From Psychroserpens luteus (GTDB lineage Bacteria > Bacteroidota > Bacteroidia > Flavobacteriales > Flavobacteriaceae), in contig NZ_JADILU010000004.1 of the NCBI RefSeq assembly GCF_015319355.1, positions 310,001 to 374,000 on the forward strand: 64,000 bases of DNA. Reading direction: 5' to 3'. How positions within the stretch are numbered: the stretch's first letter is position 1; the number at the start of each line of letters is the position of its first letter. Position numbers and translations under genes: made by a program. Below the pieces are notes generated by a model. It worked only from the letters and a program-made list of their open reading frames with translations, was not told the origin of the DNA and ran no database searches. Shown here in pieces: positions 1-8,115 of the stretch.

Positions 1-18
1 GTATAAACCGTCTTGCAT
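1..18 (-). CDS. 5' end of a leftward gene, possibly a peptidyl-prolyl isomerase (partial)
   Basis: An ATG at 18 reading leftward gives MQDGLY before the window ends. It lies 24 bases downstream of a well-formed minus-strand promoter (42-71), which is the main reason to call a gene. From memory, flavobacterial cyclophilin-type peptidyl-prolyl isomerases often begin this way (M-x-D-G-L-Y-A-K-F). Six residues cannot prove a family, so the product is a guess; that a gene starts here is more likely. Confidence 0.35.
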
Positions 19-41
19 TGTATTTAATTTTAATTGAGCTG

Positions 42-71
42 CAAAGATATGAAACTAAGTGAGAAGCACAA
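42..71 (-). promoter_or_regulatory. Minus-strand promoter for the gene starting at 18
   Basis: On the minus strand TTG (71-69) is followed after 19 bases by TATCTTTG (49-42), matching the Bacteroidota consensus TTG-N19-TAnnTTTG. It is back to back with the plus-strand promoter at 72-102; the two -33 elements are adjacent. Confidence 0.6.
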
Positions 72-102
72 TTTGGAATTGCTAGCAATTACTTTAGATT
101 TG
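72..102 (+). promoter_or_regulatory. Plus-strand promoter for the hypothetical gene at 120
   Basis: TTTG (72-75), 19 bases, then TAGATTTG (95-102), a full match to the Bacteroidota sigma consensus. The ATG at 120 is 17 bases downstream, implying a very short leader. Confidence 0.6.
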
Positions 103-119
103 TAAAAAATAATATCTAA

Positions 120-572
120 ATGAAATTTATTACCAAATTAAAAGCTGCCTTCGGAAATCCTAGAGCTATGGAGAAATTGCATGTTGATGACCATACAGAA
201 GCCATCATCAATGATATTGAACATCAACCGTTTGGAATCTCTGACGATAATGTCTTATATGCTGGATTAGCAGAACTTGGCGGTTATTACTTTTTTCAAA
301 CCATTGTTGTTGGAGCATTTCACACTAAAACAAACAAAGGCGCTCAATTAAAAGTCATTGGTAATGGTTTTGAATTTGATTTAGAATCTGATATGGTAGA
401 ATTAGAATCAGACCATTCTAATGTATCTAATAGAAGTATCTCAAAAATTGACTTTCAAATTGAAGAAGTTGATGCTGCTAAAATTAAAAAATCACAGCTT
501 CATAAATTAATATTGACTTGTAAAAAACAGGAAGTTACTTTTTCTATTTATGAAAGTGATGAGGAGGAATAG
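120..572 (+). CDS. Conserved-looking hypothetical protein, 150 aa
   Basis: Not recognised. The 150-residue protein has no signal peptide or membrane segment. It opens with a short basic helix (MKFITKLKAAFGNP), has a hydrophobic middle (LGGYYFFQTIVVGAF) and ends in an acidic tail (ESDEEE), so it is probably a small soluble cytoplasmic protein with a beta-rich core. It has its own promoter at 72-102 and a strong hairpin terminator at 613-648, so it is likely monocistronic and divergent from the gene at 1-18. Ordinary codon use supports a real gene. Confidence 0.75.
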   Translation: MKFITKLKAAFGNPRAMEKLHVDDHTEAIINDIEHQPFGISDDNVLYAGLAELGGYYFFQTIVVGAFHTKTNKGAQLKVIGNGFEFDLESDMVELESDHSNVSNRSISKIDFQIEEVDAAKIKKSQLHKLILTCKKQEVTFSIYESDEEE

Positions 573-612
573 ACACTATATTGAATCAGATTAATTTTAT
601 AATAAATAAAAA

Positions 613-648
613 AAAGACATAAGTAAAACAAGTTTTACTTATGTCTTT
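613..648. terminator. Bidirectional intrinsic terminator between converging genes
   Basis: A perfect 17-bp stem (613-629 with 632-648) around a 2-base loop. On the minus strand it is followed by a long T run (the A tract at 604-612), making it a strong terminator for recQ. On the plus strand the T run is short, but it probably also ends the gene at 120-572. Confidence 0.85.
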
Positions 649-678
649 AGATTAGTGATTGCAATTAAATAACAATTT

Positions 679-2880
679 CTAATTAGCCACCTCACTAATA
701 AATTTAATACGATATAATCGTAATTCTTCATCATCATAATCACCATCAAATTCCTCAATGGCATCATCTATTTTATCAGTTTCAGATTCCATGAAATAGT
801 CATGAATTTCTTCTTGTTGATCTTCATCCAATATATCATCAATCCAGTAATTGATATTTAATTTAGTTCCAGAAAACACAATAGCTTCCATTTCTTTAAT
901 AAAATCTGCCATAGTCATTCCTTTACTAGAAGAAATATCTGTAAGTGGTAATTTTCTATCTACATTTTGAATGATGTATAATTTTATAGCAGAATTTGAA
1001 CCTGTACTCTTAACCACAAAATCGTCTGGTCTTTCAATCTCATTATCTTCAACATACTGTGAAATTAATGCAACGAAATCTTTTCCATATTTTTTAGCTT
1101 TTCCATCTCCAACACCATGAACATTCCCTAATTCTTCTAATGAAATTGGATATTTAAGAGCCATATCTTCTAATGATGGGTCTTGAAAAATCACAAATGG
1201 AGGTACACCTAAAGATTTCGCATTTCGCTTTCTTAAATCTTTAAGCATTTTCATTAAAGTTTCGTCTGCAACACCTCCTACTCCTTTTGCAGCAGTTATT
1301 ATACCATCATCTGTGCCTTCATCAAATACATGATCTTCTGCCATCATGAAAGATTTAGGTGATTTCAAATATTCATGACCTTCATCAGGAATTCTTAAAA
1401 CACCATACGTCTCTATATCTTTTTTAAGAAAACCTGCAACAAGTACTTGACGAATTAATGCCATCCAATACCGTTTACTTTGATGTTTCCCTATTCCGAA
1501 GAAAGGCTGAGCATCTGTTTTATGAGAAGAAATAAGTGCGTTTGTTTCACCAAATAGAACTTGTACTAAATCCTTAGATTTGTATTTTTCATTGGTTTTT
1601 TTAACGGTATCTAATACTATAACGACATCACTTTTTGCTTCATTTTGTTTTTTAGGATAACGAACATTATCATCCATATCTCCACCTTCTCCCGTTGCAT
1701 TATCAAATTCTTCACCAAAATAATGAAGTATAAACTTACGTCTAGACACAGATGTTTCTGCAAAAGCAACAACTTCTTGAAGTAAAGCATGACCAATTTC
1801 TTGTTCTGCTACAGGCTTCCCAGACATGAATTTTTCTAATTTCTCAATATCTTTATAAGCGTAATAAGCTAAACAATGACCTTCACCTCCATCACGACCT
1901 GCGCGACCTGTTTCTTGATAATAACTTTCTATACTTTTTGGAATATCATGGTGAATCACAAATCTCACATCTGGCTTATCAATTCCCATCCCAAAAGCAA
2001 TGGTTGCAACAACGACGTCACAATCTTCCATCAAAAACATATCTTGATGTTTGACTCTTGTTTTTGGATCTAATCCTGCATGATAAGGAACCGCCTTAAC
2101 ACCATTAACCTGTAACACTTGTGATAATTCTTCAACACGTTTTCTACTCAAACAGTACACAATACCAGATTTACCATCGTTCTTTTTAACAAAACGAATA
2201 ATATCTGCATCTACAGTTTTTGTTTTTGGGCGTATTTCGTAATATAAATTTGGTCTATTAAAAGAAGCTTTGAATGTTGTAGCATCTTGTATATCTAAAC
2301 TCTTTAAAATATCTTCTTGAACCTTTGGCGTAGCAGTAGCTGTTAATCCTATAATAGGAATATTGTCTCCAATACGTTTAATAATATGACGAAGATTTCT
2401 ATATTCTGGTCTAAAATCGTGTCCCCATTCACTAATACAGTGGGCTTCATCTACAGCCATAAATGAGATAGTAACAGATCTCAAAAACTCAACATGCTCT
2501 TCTTTTGTTAAAGACTCTGGAGCGACATATAGTAATTTAGTGACACCATTTACAATATCTTCTTTTACTTGTTTGACTTCAGTTTTATTAAGAGAAGAAT
2601 TTAGAACATGGGCTACGCCATCATGGTCTGAAATACCTCTAATAGCATCCACCTGATTTTTCATTAGTGCAATTAGTGGTGACACTATTATTGCAGTTCC
2701 TTCTGTTATTAGCGCTGGAAGTTGGTAACATAATGACTTTCCTCCGCCTGTTGGCATAATAACAAATACATCCTCACGTGCTACAACACTTTTAATAACG
2801 CTTTCCTGAAGTCCTTTAAACTTAGAAAAACCGAAGTGGTGCTTGAGTGCAGAATGTATATCAATTTCTTTTGTACTCAT
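679..2880 (-). CDS. recQ: ATP-dependent DNA helicase RecQ
   Basis: 3'-5' superfamily-2 helicase for recombination and replication-fork repair. Visible parts: Walker A PTGGGKS (residues 43-49), DEAH box (144-147), motif VI region with TGRAGRDGG (about 324-332), a winged-helix RQC region, and an HRDC domain (about 545-620, with GVPPFVIFQD). At 733 aa it is longer than E. coli RecQ (about 610) because of an acidic C-terminal extension. The four cysteines that bind zinc in the E. coli enzyme (C-RR...C-x2-C-x2-C) are not present at residues 379-404; the first position is Ser in SRRKFILHYFGE. It is divergent from kpsF, with a minus-strand promoter at 2919-2949. Confidence 0.95.
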   Translation of the reverse strand: MSTKEIDIHSALKHHFGFSKFKGLQESVIKSVVAREDVFVIMPTGGGKSLCYQLPALITEGTAIIVSPLIALMKNQVDAIRGISDHDGVAHVLNSSLNKTEVKQVKEDIVNGVTKLLYVAPESLTKEEHVEFLRSVTISFMAVDEAHCISEWGHDFRPEYRNLRHIIKRIGDNIPIIGLTATATPKVQEDILKSLDIQDATTFKASFNRPNLYYEIRPKTKTVDADIIRFVKKNDGKSGIVYCLSRKRVEELSQVLQVNGVKAVPYHAGLDPKTRVKHQDMFLMEDCDVVVATIAFGMGIDKPDVRFVIHHDIPKSIESYYQETGRAGRDGGEGHCLAYYAYKDIEKLEKFMSGKPVAEQEIGHALLQEVVAFAETSVSRRKFILHYFGEEFDNATGEGGDMDDNVRYPKKQNEAKSDVVIVLDTVKKTNEKYKSKDLVQVLFGETNALISSHKTDAQPFFGIGKHQSKRYWMALIRQVLVAGFLKKDIETYGVLRIPDEGHEYLKSPKSFMMAEDHVFDEGTDDGIITAAKGVGGVADETLMKMLKDLRKRNAKSLGVPPFVIFQDPSLEDMALKYPISLEELGNVHGVGDGKAKKYGKDFVALISQYVEDNEIERPDDFVVKSTGSNSAIKLYIIQNVDRKLPLTDISSSKGMTMADFIKEMEAIVFSGTKLNINYWIDDILDEDQQEEIHDYFMESETDKIDDAIEEFDGDYDDEELRLYRIKFISEVAN

Positions 2881-2901
2881 TAATCCCTATTAGTATTTTT
2901 G
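2870..2901 (+). promoter_or_regulatory. Promoter for kpsF-tatC
   Basis: TTTG (2870-2873), 20 bases, TATTTTTG (2894-2901). A second -7-like TACATTTG lies at 2903-2910 without a well-spaced -33. The -33 element overlaps the first codons of recQ on the other strand. Confidence 0.5.
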
Positions 2902-2918
2902 ATACATTTGCATAAACC

Positions 2919-2949
2919 TAAAGATAACAATTTCTTTAAACCCATCAAA
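2919..2949 (-). promoter_or_regulatory. Promoter for recQ
   Basis: On the minus strand TTTG (2949-2946), 19 bases, TATCTTTA (2926-2919): one mismatch from TAnnTTTG with correct spacing, about 40 bases before the recQ ATG. Confidence 0.45.
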
Positions 2950-2966
2950 CTCAAAAAAAATTAATT

Positions 2967-3932
2967 TTGAACAGTATTCAATCTATCCTTAAAACCGCAA
3001 AAAAAACTATAGATTTAGAGCGAGATGCTATAGCTAATTTAAGTCATCTACTCACAGATGATTTTGCTAAAGCGGTCACTTTAATTTATAATTCTAAAGG
3101 TCGTGTCATTATTACAGGAATTGGTAAAAGTGCAATCATCGCTAACAAAATTGTAGCTACTTTAAACTCTACTGGTACACCTGCTGTATTTTTGCACGCA
3201 GCAGATGCTATTCATGGAGATTTGGGATTAATTTTAGAGGATGATATTGTGATTTGTATTTCTAAAAGTGGAAATACGCCAGAAATTAAAGTACTGGTCC
3301 CTTTTATCAAAAACGCTAAAAACAAGTTGATTGCAATCACTGGCAATGATACTTCCTTCTTAGCAAAGCAATCTGATTATATTCTGAATGCTTATGTTGA
3401 GCAAGAGGCTTGTCCAAATAATTTGGCGCCAACAACAAGTACAACTGTACAATTAGTTATGGGTGACGCCTTAGCTGTTTGCTTACTAGAACTTCGCGGA
3501 TTCTCAAGTAAAGATTTTGCTAAATATCATCCAGGAGGTGCTCTAGGAAAACGTTTATATTTACGTGTTAGTGATTTGTCATCTGTCAATCAAAAACCAC
3601 GAGTTGAACTTAATACAACTGCAAAAAATGTGATTGTAGAAATTTCAGAAAAAATGCTAGGTGTAACCGCTGTTGTTGATAACAATATAATTGCAGGTAT
3701 CATTACAGATGGTGATTTAAGACGAATGCTTACTAAAAATGATGAATTTATTCACTTAACTGCAAAAGACATCATGAGTAGCAATCCTAAACGAATTGAT
3801 GAAGATGCTATGGCAATTGATGCTATGGAACTCATGGAGAAGCATGGTATTTCTCAATTGTTAGTTGAAAAAAACGGTGAATACGCTGGTGTTATTCACA
3901 TTCATGATTTAATAAAAGAAGGTATTATATAA
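2967..3932 (+). CDS. kpsF: Arabinose-5-phosphate isomerase, KpsF/GutQ family
   Basis: Interconverts ribulose-5-phosphate and arabinose-5-phosphate, the first step to CMP-Kdo for lipopolysaccharide. The 321-residue protein has an N-terminal SIS sugar-isomerase domain (about 35-170, with ITGIGKSA and SKSGNTPEI) and two C-terminal CBS domains (about 205-320, with ITDGDLRRML and VIHIHDLI), the usual KpsF/KdsD layout. The start is TTG at 2967; no in-frame ATG fits better. Its stop overlaps the tatC start (TAATG), so the two are probably translationally coupled. Confidence 0.93.
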   Translation: MNSIQSILKTAKKTIDLERDAIANLSHLLTDDFAKAVTLIYNSKGRVIITGIGKSAIIANKIVATLNSTGTPAVFLHAADAIHGDLGLILEDDIVICISKSGNTPEIKVLVPFIKNAKNKLIAITGNDTSFLAKQSDYILNAYVEQEACPNNLAPTTSTTVQLVMGDALAVCLLELRGFSSKDFAKYHPGGALGKRLYLRVSDLSSVNQKPRVELNTTAKNVIVEISEKMLGVTAVVDNNIIAGIITDGDLRRMLTKNDEFIHLTAKDIMSSNPKRIDEDAMAIDAMELMEKHGISQLLVEKNGEYAGVIHIHDLIKEGII

Positions 3933-4762
3933 TGGCAAAAACAAATACCGATGAGATGTCGTTTCTTGATCATCTCGAAGACTTAAGATGGCATTTAATT
4001 AGAATTACAGTGTCTATATTAATATGTGCGTCTGTAGCTTTTATATTTAGTAAAGCAATTTTTAAATATATCATATTTGCTCCAAAGCAAATGGATTTTC
4101 CAACCTATAAATGGTTGTGCAAAGCTTCAGAATTTATAGGGATTAATGATACCACGTTTTGCGCTACGGAATTTCCTTTCATTATTCAAAGTAGGGAAAT
4201 GGCTGCACAATTTTCAGCAGATATATGGACCTCTATTTATGCAGGTTTCATAATTGCTTTCCCATATATTATTTATCAATTTTGGAGCTTTATAAGTCCA
4301 GGCTTACATTCTAGTGAACGTAGACATTCTAGAGGTTTTATTATCATCACATCTCTACTCTTTTTTATGGGAGTGCTCTTTGGTTATTATATAGTGACAC
4401 CTTTATCTATCAACTTTTTAGCCAATTACAGTGTGAGTCCAGAAATTTCTAATGAGTTTGATATTAGTTCATATATCGCATTAATTAGATCTTCGTCTTT
4501 AGCATCTGGTTTTGTTTTTGAGTTACCAATAATTATCTATTTTTTAACTAAAATAGGATTGGTGACACCTCAACTCATGAAAAAATACCGAAAATTTGCT
4601 CTAGTCATTGTACTTATTTTGTCTGCAATAATCACGCCTCCAGATTTAGCGAGTCAAGTTATTGTTGCAATCCCAATATTATTATTGTATCAAGTAAGTA
4701 TTTATATTTCTAAAGTTGTGGTTAAAAACCAAAACAAGAAACAGAAAAAAGCTAAAATCTAA
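3932..4762 (+). CDS. tatC: Twin-arginine translocase subunit TatC
   Basis: Integral membrane receptor of the Tat pathway, which exports folded proteins with RR signal peptides. The N-terminal FLDHLEDLRWHLIRI (residues 11-25) is the TatC signature, followed by six hydrophobic segments over 276 aa. An insertion between TM1 and TM2 (about residues 50-90), with two Cys in the periplasmic loop, makes it a little longer than E. coli TatC. It overlaps kpsF by one base. No tatA is in the window, so that partner must be elsewhere. Confidence 0.95.
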   Translation: MAKTNTDEMSFLDHLEDLRWHLIRITVSILICASVAFIFSKAIFKYIIFAPKQMDFPTYKWLCKASEFIGINDTTFCATEFPFIIQSREMAAQFSADIWTSIYAGFIIAFPYIIYQFWSFISPGLHSSERRHSRGFIIITSLLFFMGVLFGYYIVTPLSINFLANYSVSPEISNEFDISSYIALIRSSSLASGFVFELPIIIYFLTKIGLVTPQLMKKYRKFALVIVLILSAIITPPDLASQVIVAIPILLLYQVSIYISKVVVKNQNKKQKKAKI

Positions 4763-4854
4763 TATTATTAATGCTGAAATATGAGCGTTAAACTTATAAT
4801 AAACAAAAAGTAAGTTCTATTGATTTTATTACTTTAGCCATTATTACCTTATTT

Positions 4855-5634
4855 ATGAAAACACTCAGAGCCGAAAATTTGATGAAGTCCTATAATGGGC
4901 GAAAAGTAGTAAAAGATGTTTCTCTAGAAGTTAAACAAGGAGAAATTGTTGGATTACTTGGACCAAATGGTGCTGGTAAAACAACATCTTTTTATATGAT
5001 TGTTGGTCTTATAAAACCAAATGGTGGCAATATTTTCTTAGAAGGTGATAACATTACGAATTTCCCAATGTACAAACGTGCTCAAAATGGGATTGGCTAT
5101 TTGGCTCAAGAAGCTTCGGTGTTTAGAAAATTAAGTATTGAAGATAACATTTTGAGCGTACTCCAAATGACTAAGCTTAGTAAAAAGGAGCAACTAGACA
5201 AAATGGAATATTTGATTGATGAGTTTAGTTTAGAACATATTCGTAAAAGTAGAGGTGATTTATTATCTGGAGGAGAACGTCGTCGTACCGAAATAGCTCG
5301 TGCACTTGCTACAGATCCAGATTTCATTTTATTAGATGAACCTTTTGCAGGTGTTGATCCAGTTGCTGTTGAAGACATCCAACGTATTATCGCACAGCTT
5401 AGTAATAAAAATATTGGTATTCTTATTACAGATCACAACGTACAAGAGACCTTAGCAATTACAGATAGAACATACTTGATGTTTGAAGGTAGTATTCTAA
5501 AAGCTGGAAAACCAGAAGAATTAGCTAGTGACGAAATGGTACGTAAAGTATATTTAGGACAAAATTTTGAGTTACGTAAGAAGAAGTTAAATTTTGAAAC
5601 AGCACAAAAAACAAAACAAGAAGACTCTATTTAA
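4855..5634 (+). CDS. lptB: LPS export ABC transporter ATP-binding protein LptB
   Basis: Cytoplasmic ATPase that powers extraction of lipopolysaccharide by LptBFG. The 259-residue protein has Walker A GPNGAGKT (36-43), signature LSGGERRR, Walker [14 protein letters not shown] and the H-loop ITDHNVQE. The [16 protein letters not shown] stretch and the tail after VYLGQNFEL are typical of LptB. It follows kpsF-tatC by 92 bases, and kpsF (Kdo synthesis) serves the same lipopolysaccharide pathway. Confidence 0.93.
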   Translation: MKTLRAENLMKSYNGRKVVKDVSLEVKQGEIVGLLGPNGAGKTTSFYMIVGLIKPNGGNIFLEGDNITNFPMYKRAQNGIGYLAQEASVFRKLSIEDNILSVLQMTKLSKKEQLDKMEYLIDEFSLEHIRKSRGDLLSGGERRRTEIARALATDPDFILLDEPFAGVDPVAVEDIQRIIAQLSNKNIGILITDHNVQETLAITDRTYLMFEGSILKAGKPEELASDEMVRKVYLGQNFELRKKKLNFETAQKTKQEDSI

Positions 5635-5658
5635 AACACAAATCTTTATTAGTGTTTT
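5633..5658 (+). terminator. Weak hairpin at the end of lptB
   Basis: AAAACAC (5633-5639) pairs with GTGTTTT (5652-5658) across a 12-base loop and overlaps the lptB stop codon. The stem is only 7 bp and the T run is short, so this is tentative. Confidence 0.35.
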
Positions 5659-5687
5659 CTACCAATAATTTTATCTAAATACAGATA

Positions 5688-6284
5688 TTACCCTCTTCGT
5701 CTCTCCAATAAAACCATCATCATAAATCCTAAAATGATACGCTCGTCATCATCATTATCTATAGGTTTGAGTTTTGAGAGTTTAAATTTTCTTCCGAAGA
5801 AAGAAGGTTCCTTTTTTAACTGACAAATATCTTGACCATTTAAATCTGTTACCGTGTAACTTGGATTGAACAAATAGCCTGTAAATCCGCCAAGAATAGG
5901 AATATTTCCCAACATATTATCCATCACTTTTACCAAAGCATTATCTTCCCTAATATGGTATTGTAGTTTTTGGTGTTGATCTATCAATTCGTAATGTGCT
6001 TTCCAAATTGAAGCCCAACCTTTTCTAGCAATTTTCCCAATCTCTTTACCTTTAGCATCTTTAAAACTATAGGCTGCAGAAAAATCTATCCATTGATCTG
6101 CTTTTATCGTATACGTTAAATTAGTTTTATTGGTATTATCATAAATGTCTATAGCTTCCTTCAGCTTAAACATTTTTTCTCTTACATAAGCTACTGTTCT
6201 ACCACTTGCATCTTTTGCTGTAAAATCGTTAGATAATGTTGTCACATTAAACTTAAAATTTATTGGGAATTTTAAATCTTTCAT
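5688..6284 (-). CDS. LURP-one/tubby-C-like protein, 198 aa
   Basis: The alternating beta-strand pattern (for example FTAKDASGRTVAYVREKMFKLKEAI, then IYDNTNKTNLTYTIKADQ) and the repeated D-x-x-G-K turns resemble the LURP-one/scramblase-like tubby C-terminal fold. Function in bacteria is not established. There is no signal peptide; the C-terminal 20 residues hold a hydrophobic patch (IILGFMMMVLL) and a basic end (ERRRG). It lies 21 bases downstream of the DUF808 gene on the same strand and is probably cotranscribed. The family call is by pattern, not alignment. Confidence 0.6.
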   Translation of the reverse strand: MKDLKFPINFKFNVTTLSNDFTAKDASGRTVAYVREKMFKLKEAIDIYDNTNKTNLTYTIKADQWIDFSAAYSFKDAKGKEIGKIARKGWASIWKAHYELIDQHQKLQYHIREDNALVKVMDNMLGNIPILGGFTGYLFNPSYTVTDLNGQDICQLKKEPSFFGRKFKLSKLKPIDNDDDERIILGFMMMVLLERRRG

Positions 6285-6305
6285 AAATAAGATATCGTTA
6301 TTTCT

Positions 6306-7211
6306 TTAGTGCTTTTTTTCTTCGGAATTATTTTTTTTGGCAAAAGTTAAACCATAAATCCATTTTAAAAATTTAATAACTGTAACCGCTATTGCTCCCA
6401 CAATTAGGCCTAAAATTAGATCTCTAAGCATGGACGGAATCCCTTCTAAAAAATGATGCAAAAATTCTAAATTATGGGCAAAAATCCCTCCAGCAACTAA
6501 AAGTAATGCTATTGTTCCTATAACAGATAAACTCTTAATAATTTTTGGCAAAGCTTGAACTAAAAAACTCCCTATGTAAAAGGTGATATTTTTTTTGCCT
6601 TTACTCAACTTTACCAATCGTAAACCAAGGTCATCCATTCTCACAATAACAGCAACGATTCCATATACTCCAATGGTAGCTATAACTGCAACAATAGAAA
6701 CAACCATAATTTGAAATAATAAATCTTTTCCTACAACAGTACCCAAAGCAATAATTACAATTTCTACGGAAAGTATAAAATCGGTTACAATAGCAGATTT
6801 AATTTTAGTTTTCTCTAACTCTAACAACTCTTCTTTTGAAAGCTCAACGCTAGTATCAATCACATGATGTTGTTCGTGTGGCACAAAATACTCGTATATT
6901 TTCTCTACACCTTCATAAGCTAAATAAAGACCTCCAAGAACCAAAATAACAATGACTGCCCAAGGTAAAAATGCACTCAACAAAAAGGCTATTGGTAAAA
7001 TAATTAATTTATTAAGCATTGAGCCTTTTGTAATAGCCCAAAGCACAGGGATTTCTCGAGAGGCTACAAAACCAGAAGCCTTCTCAGCATTTACAGCTAA
7101 ATCATCTCCTAAAATTCCTGCGGTTTTTTTTGTGGTAATTTTACTCATTGCAGCAACATCATCCATGAGCGCTCCAATATCATCTAACAATGCAAAAAAT
7201 CCTGATGCCAT
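6306..7211 (-). CDS. DUF808 (YedI-type) inner-membrane protein
   Basis: The start MASGFFALLDDIGALMDD followed by AAMSKITTKKTAGILGDDLAVNA is the hallmark of DUF808/YedI proteins, which have no known function. The 301 aa carry about six to eight hydrophobic segments, a cytoplasmic loop near residues 105-135 (EYFVPHEQHHVID) and a charged C-terminus. It lies 21 bases from both neighbours on the minus strand, so it probably forms an operon with pssA upstream and the LURP-one-like gene downstream. Confidence 0.85.
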   Translation of the reverse strand: MASGFFALLDDIGALMDDVAAMSKITTKKTAGILGDDLAVNAEKASGFVASREIPVLWAITKGSMLNKLIILPIAFLLSAFLPWAVIVILVLGGLYLAYEGVEKIYEYFVPHEQHHVIDTSVELSKEELLELEKTKIKSAIVTDFILSVEIVIIALGTVVGKDLLFQIMVVSIVAVIATIGVYGIVAVIVRMDDLGLRLVKLSKGKKNITFYIGSFLVQALPKIIKSLSVIGTIALLLVAGGIFAHNLEFLHHFLEGIPSMLRDLILGLIVGAIAVTVIKFLKWIYGLTFAKKNNSEEKKH

Positions 7212-7232
7212 TATTGAGTTTATAAAGTTTTT

Positions 7233-7991
7233 TTAAATCGTTTTAGTTGTTACATTCTGAATTATAGAAAGTAGAATATATAATACTATAATTAATGGAA
7301 TTGCTATAAAATGAAGACCTATCAATAAAACAATTGTTGAAATGATTAGCACATACCTAAACTTATTATTAGCAACACTATAGTCTTTAAATTTTAATGC
7401 GAAAAGCTTGATTTTAGAATTCAATAAATAGCAGCTCACTAAAGTAAACGCAATTAAAAACCATTGGTTTAATATTAAATTGGTTGCAAAGCTACTATTC
7501 TGAAATTCTATAATTAGAGGTAAAGATAACACCAATAAAGTGTTGGCTGGAGTTGGTAAGCCTTTAAAATAAGTTTGTTGATCTTCATCTATATTGAATT
7601 TTGCTAAACGATAGGCAGATGCTAATGTGATAAATAAACCGATAAGAGCATACCACGAAATATCAATTGACCAAGTTGAATTTGTAGACCAATCGTTGAG
7701 TGTTTCAATTTCCGGAGCATTAACACTTATTGAAATTAACTTATACATCACAATTCCTGGTACCAAACCACTAGTTACCATATCTGCCAGAGAATCCAAT
7801 TGAACTCCCAAAGGTCCTTGCACATTAAATTTTCTAGCTAACAAACCATCAAAAAAATCAAAGAAAATACCCAAAAACACAAATACTGCTGCTGCAACAA
7901 AATTATTGTGAACAGCAAATATGGCAGCAATACTACCGCAGAACAAATTAAGTAGGGTTACAAAGTTTGGAATATACTTTTTTATTGACAT
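7233..7991 (-). CDS. pssA: CDP-alcohol phosphatidyltransferase, probable phosphatidylserine synthase
   Basis: Transfers a phosphatidyl group from CDP-diacylglycerol to serine, the step before phosphatidylethanolamine. The full motif DG-x2-AR-x8-G-x3-D-x3-D is present: D48-G49, A52-R53, G62, D66, D70. The 252-residue protein is mostly membrane segments. The start IKKYIPNFVTLLNLFCG is typical of PssA rather than PgsA. It is first in a leftward group of three and divergent from the porV-like gene. Confidence 0.88.
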   Translation of the reverse strand: MSIKKYIPNFVTLLNLFCGSIAAIFAVHNNFVAAAVFVFLGIFFDFFDGLLARKFNVQGPLGVQLDSLADMVTSGLVPGIVMYKLISISVNAPEIETLNDWSTNSTWSIDISWYALIGLFITLASAYRLAKFNIDEDQQTYFKGLPTPANTLLVLSLPLIIEFQNSSFATNLILNQWFLIAFTLVSCYLLNSKIKLFALKFKDYSVANNKFRYVLIISTIVLLIGLHFIAIPLIIVLYILLSIIQNVTTKTI

Positions 7992-8005
7992 AAATAAGAT
8001 TTTTG

Positions 8006-8038
8006 TAAAAATAGCAAACTATTTTCGACAAACACAAA
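8006..8038 (-). promoter_or_regulatory. Probable promoter for pssA
   Basis: On the minus strand TTTG (8038-8035), 21 bases, TATTTTTA (8013-8006): one mismatch from TAnnTTTG with allowed spacing, about 15 bases before the pssA ATG. Confidence 0.4.
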
Positions 8039-8115
8039 ACAAAGACAATATCTCCTTCTTTTTCAAGTTCTCTAGATAGAAAATATTGTGCATCTTTGTA
8101 AAAAAATTTTTGCTG

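Noticed and set aside
5106-5378. Leftward frame inside lptB
   Set aside because: Antisense shadow of a fully conserved ABC ATPase gene; Ser-rich low-complexity translation.
6952-7236. Rightward frame opposite the DUF808 gene
   Set aside because: Lies antisense to conserved DUF808 sequence and has no promoter.
8086-8115. Ten-codon N-terminal extension of the PorV-like protein
   Set aside because: It overlaps a -7-like CATCTTTG and adds residues before a normal signal peptide.
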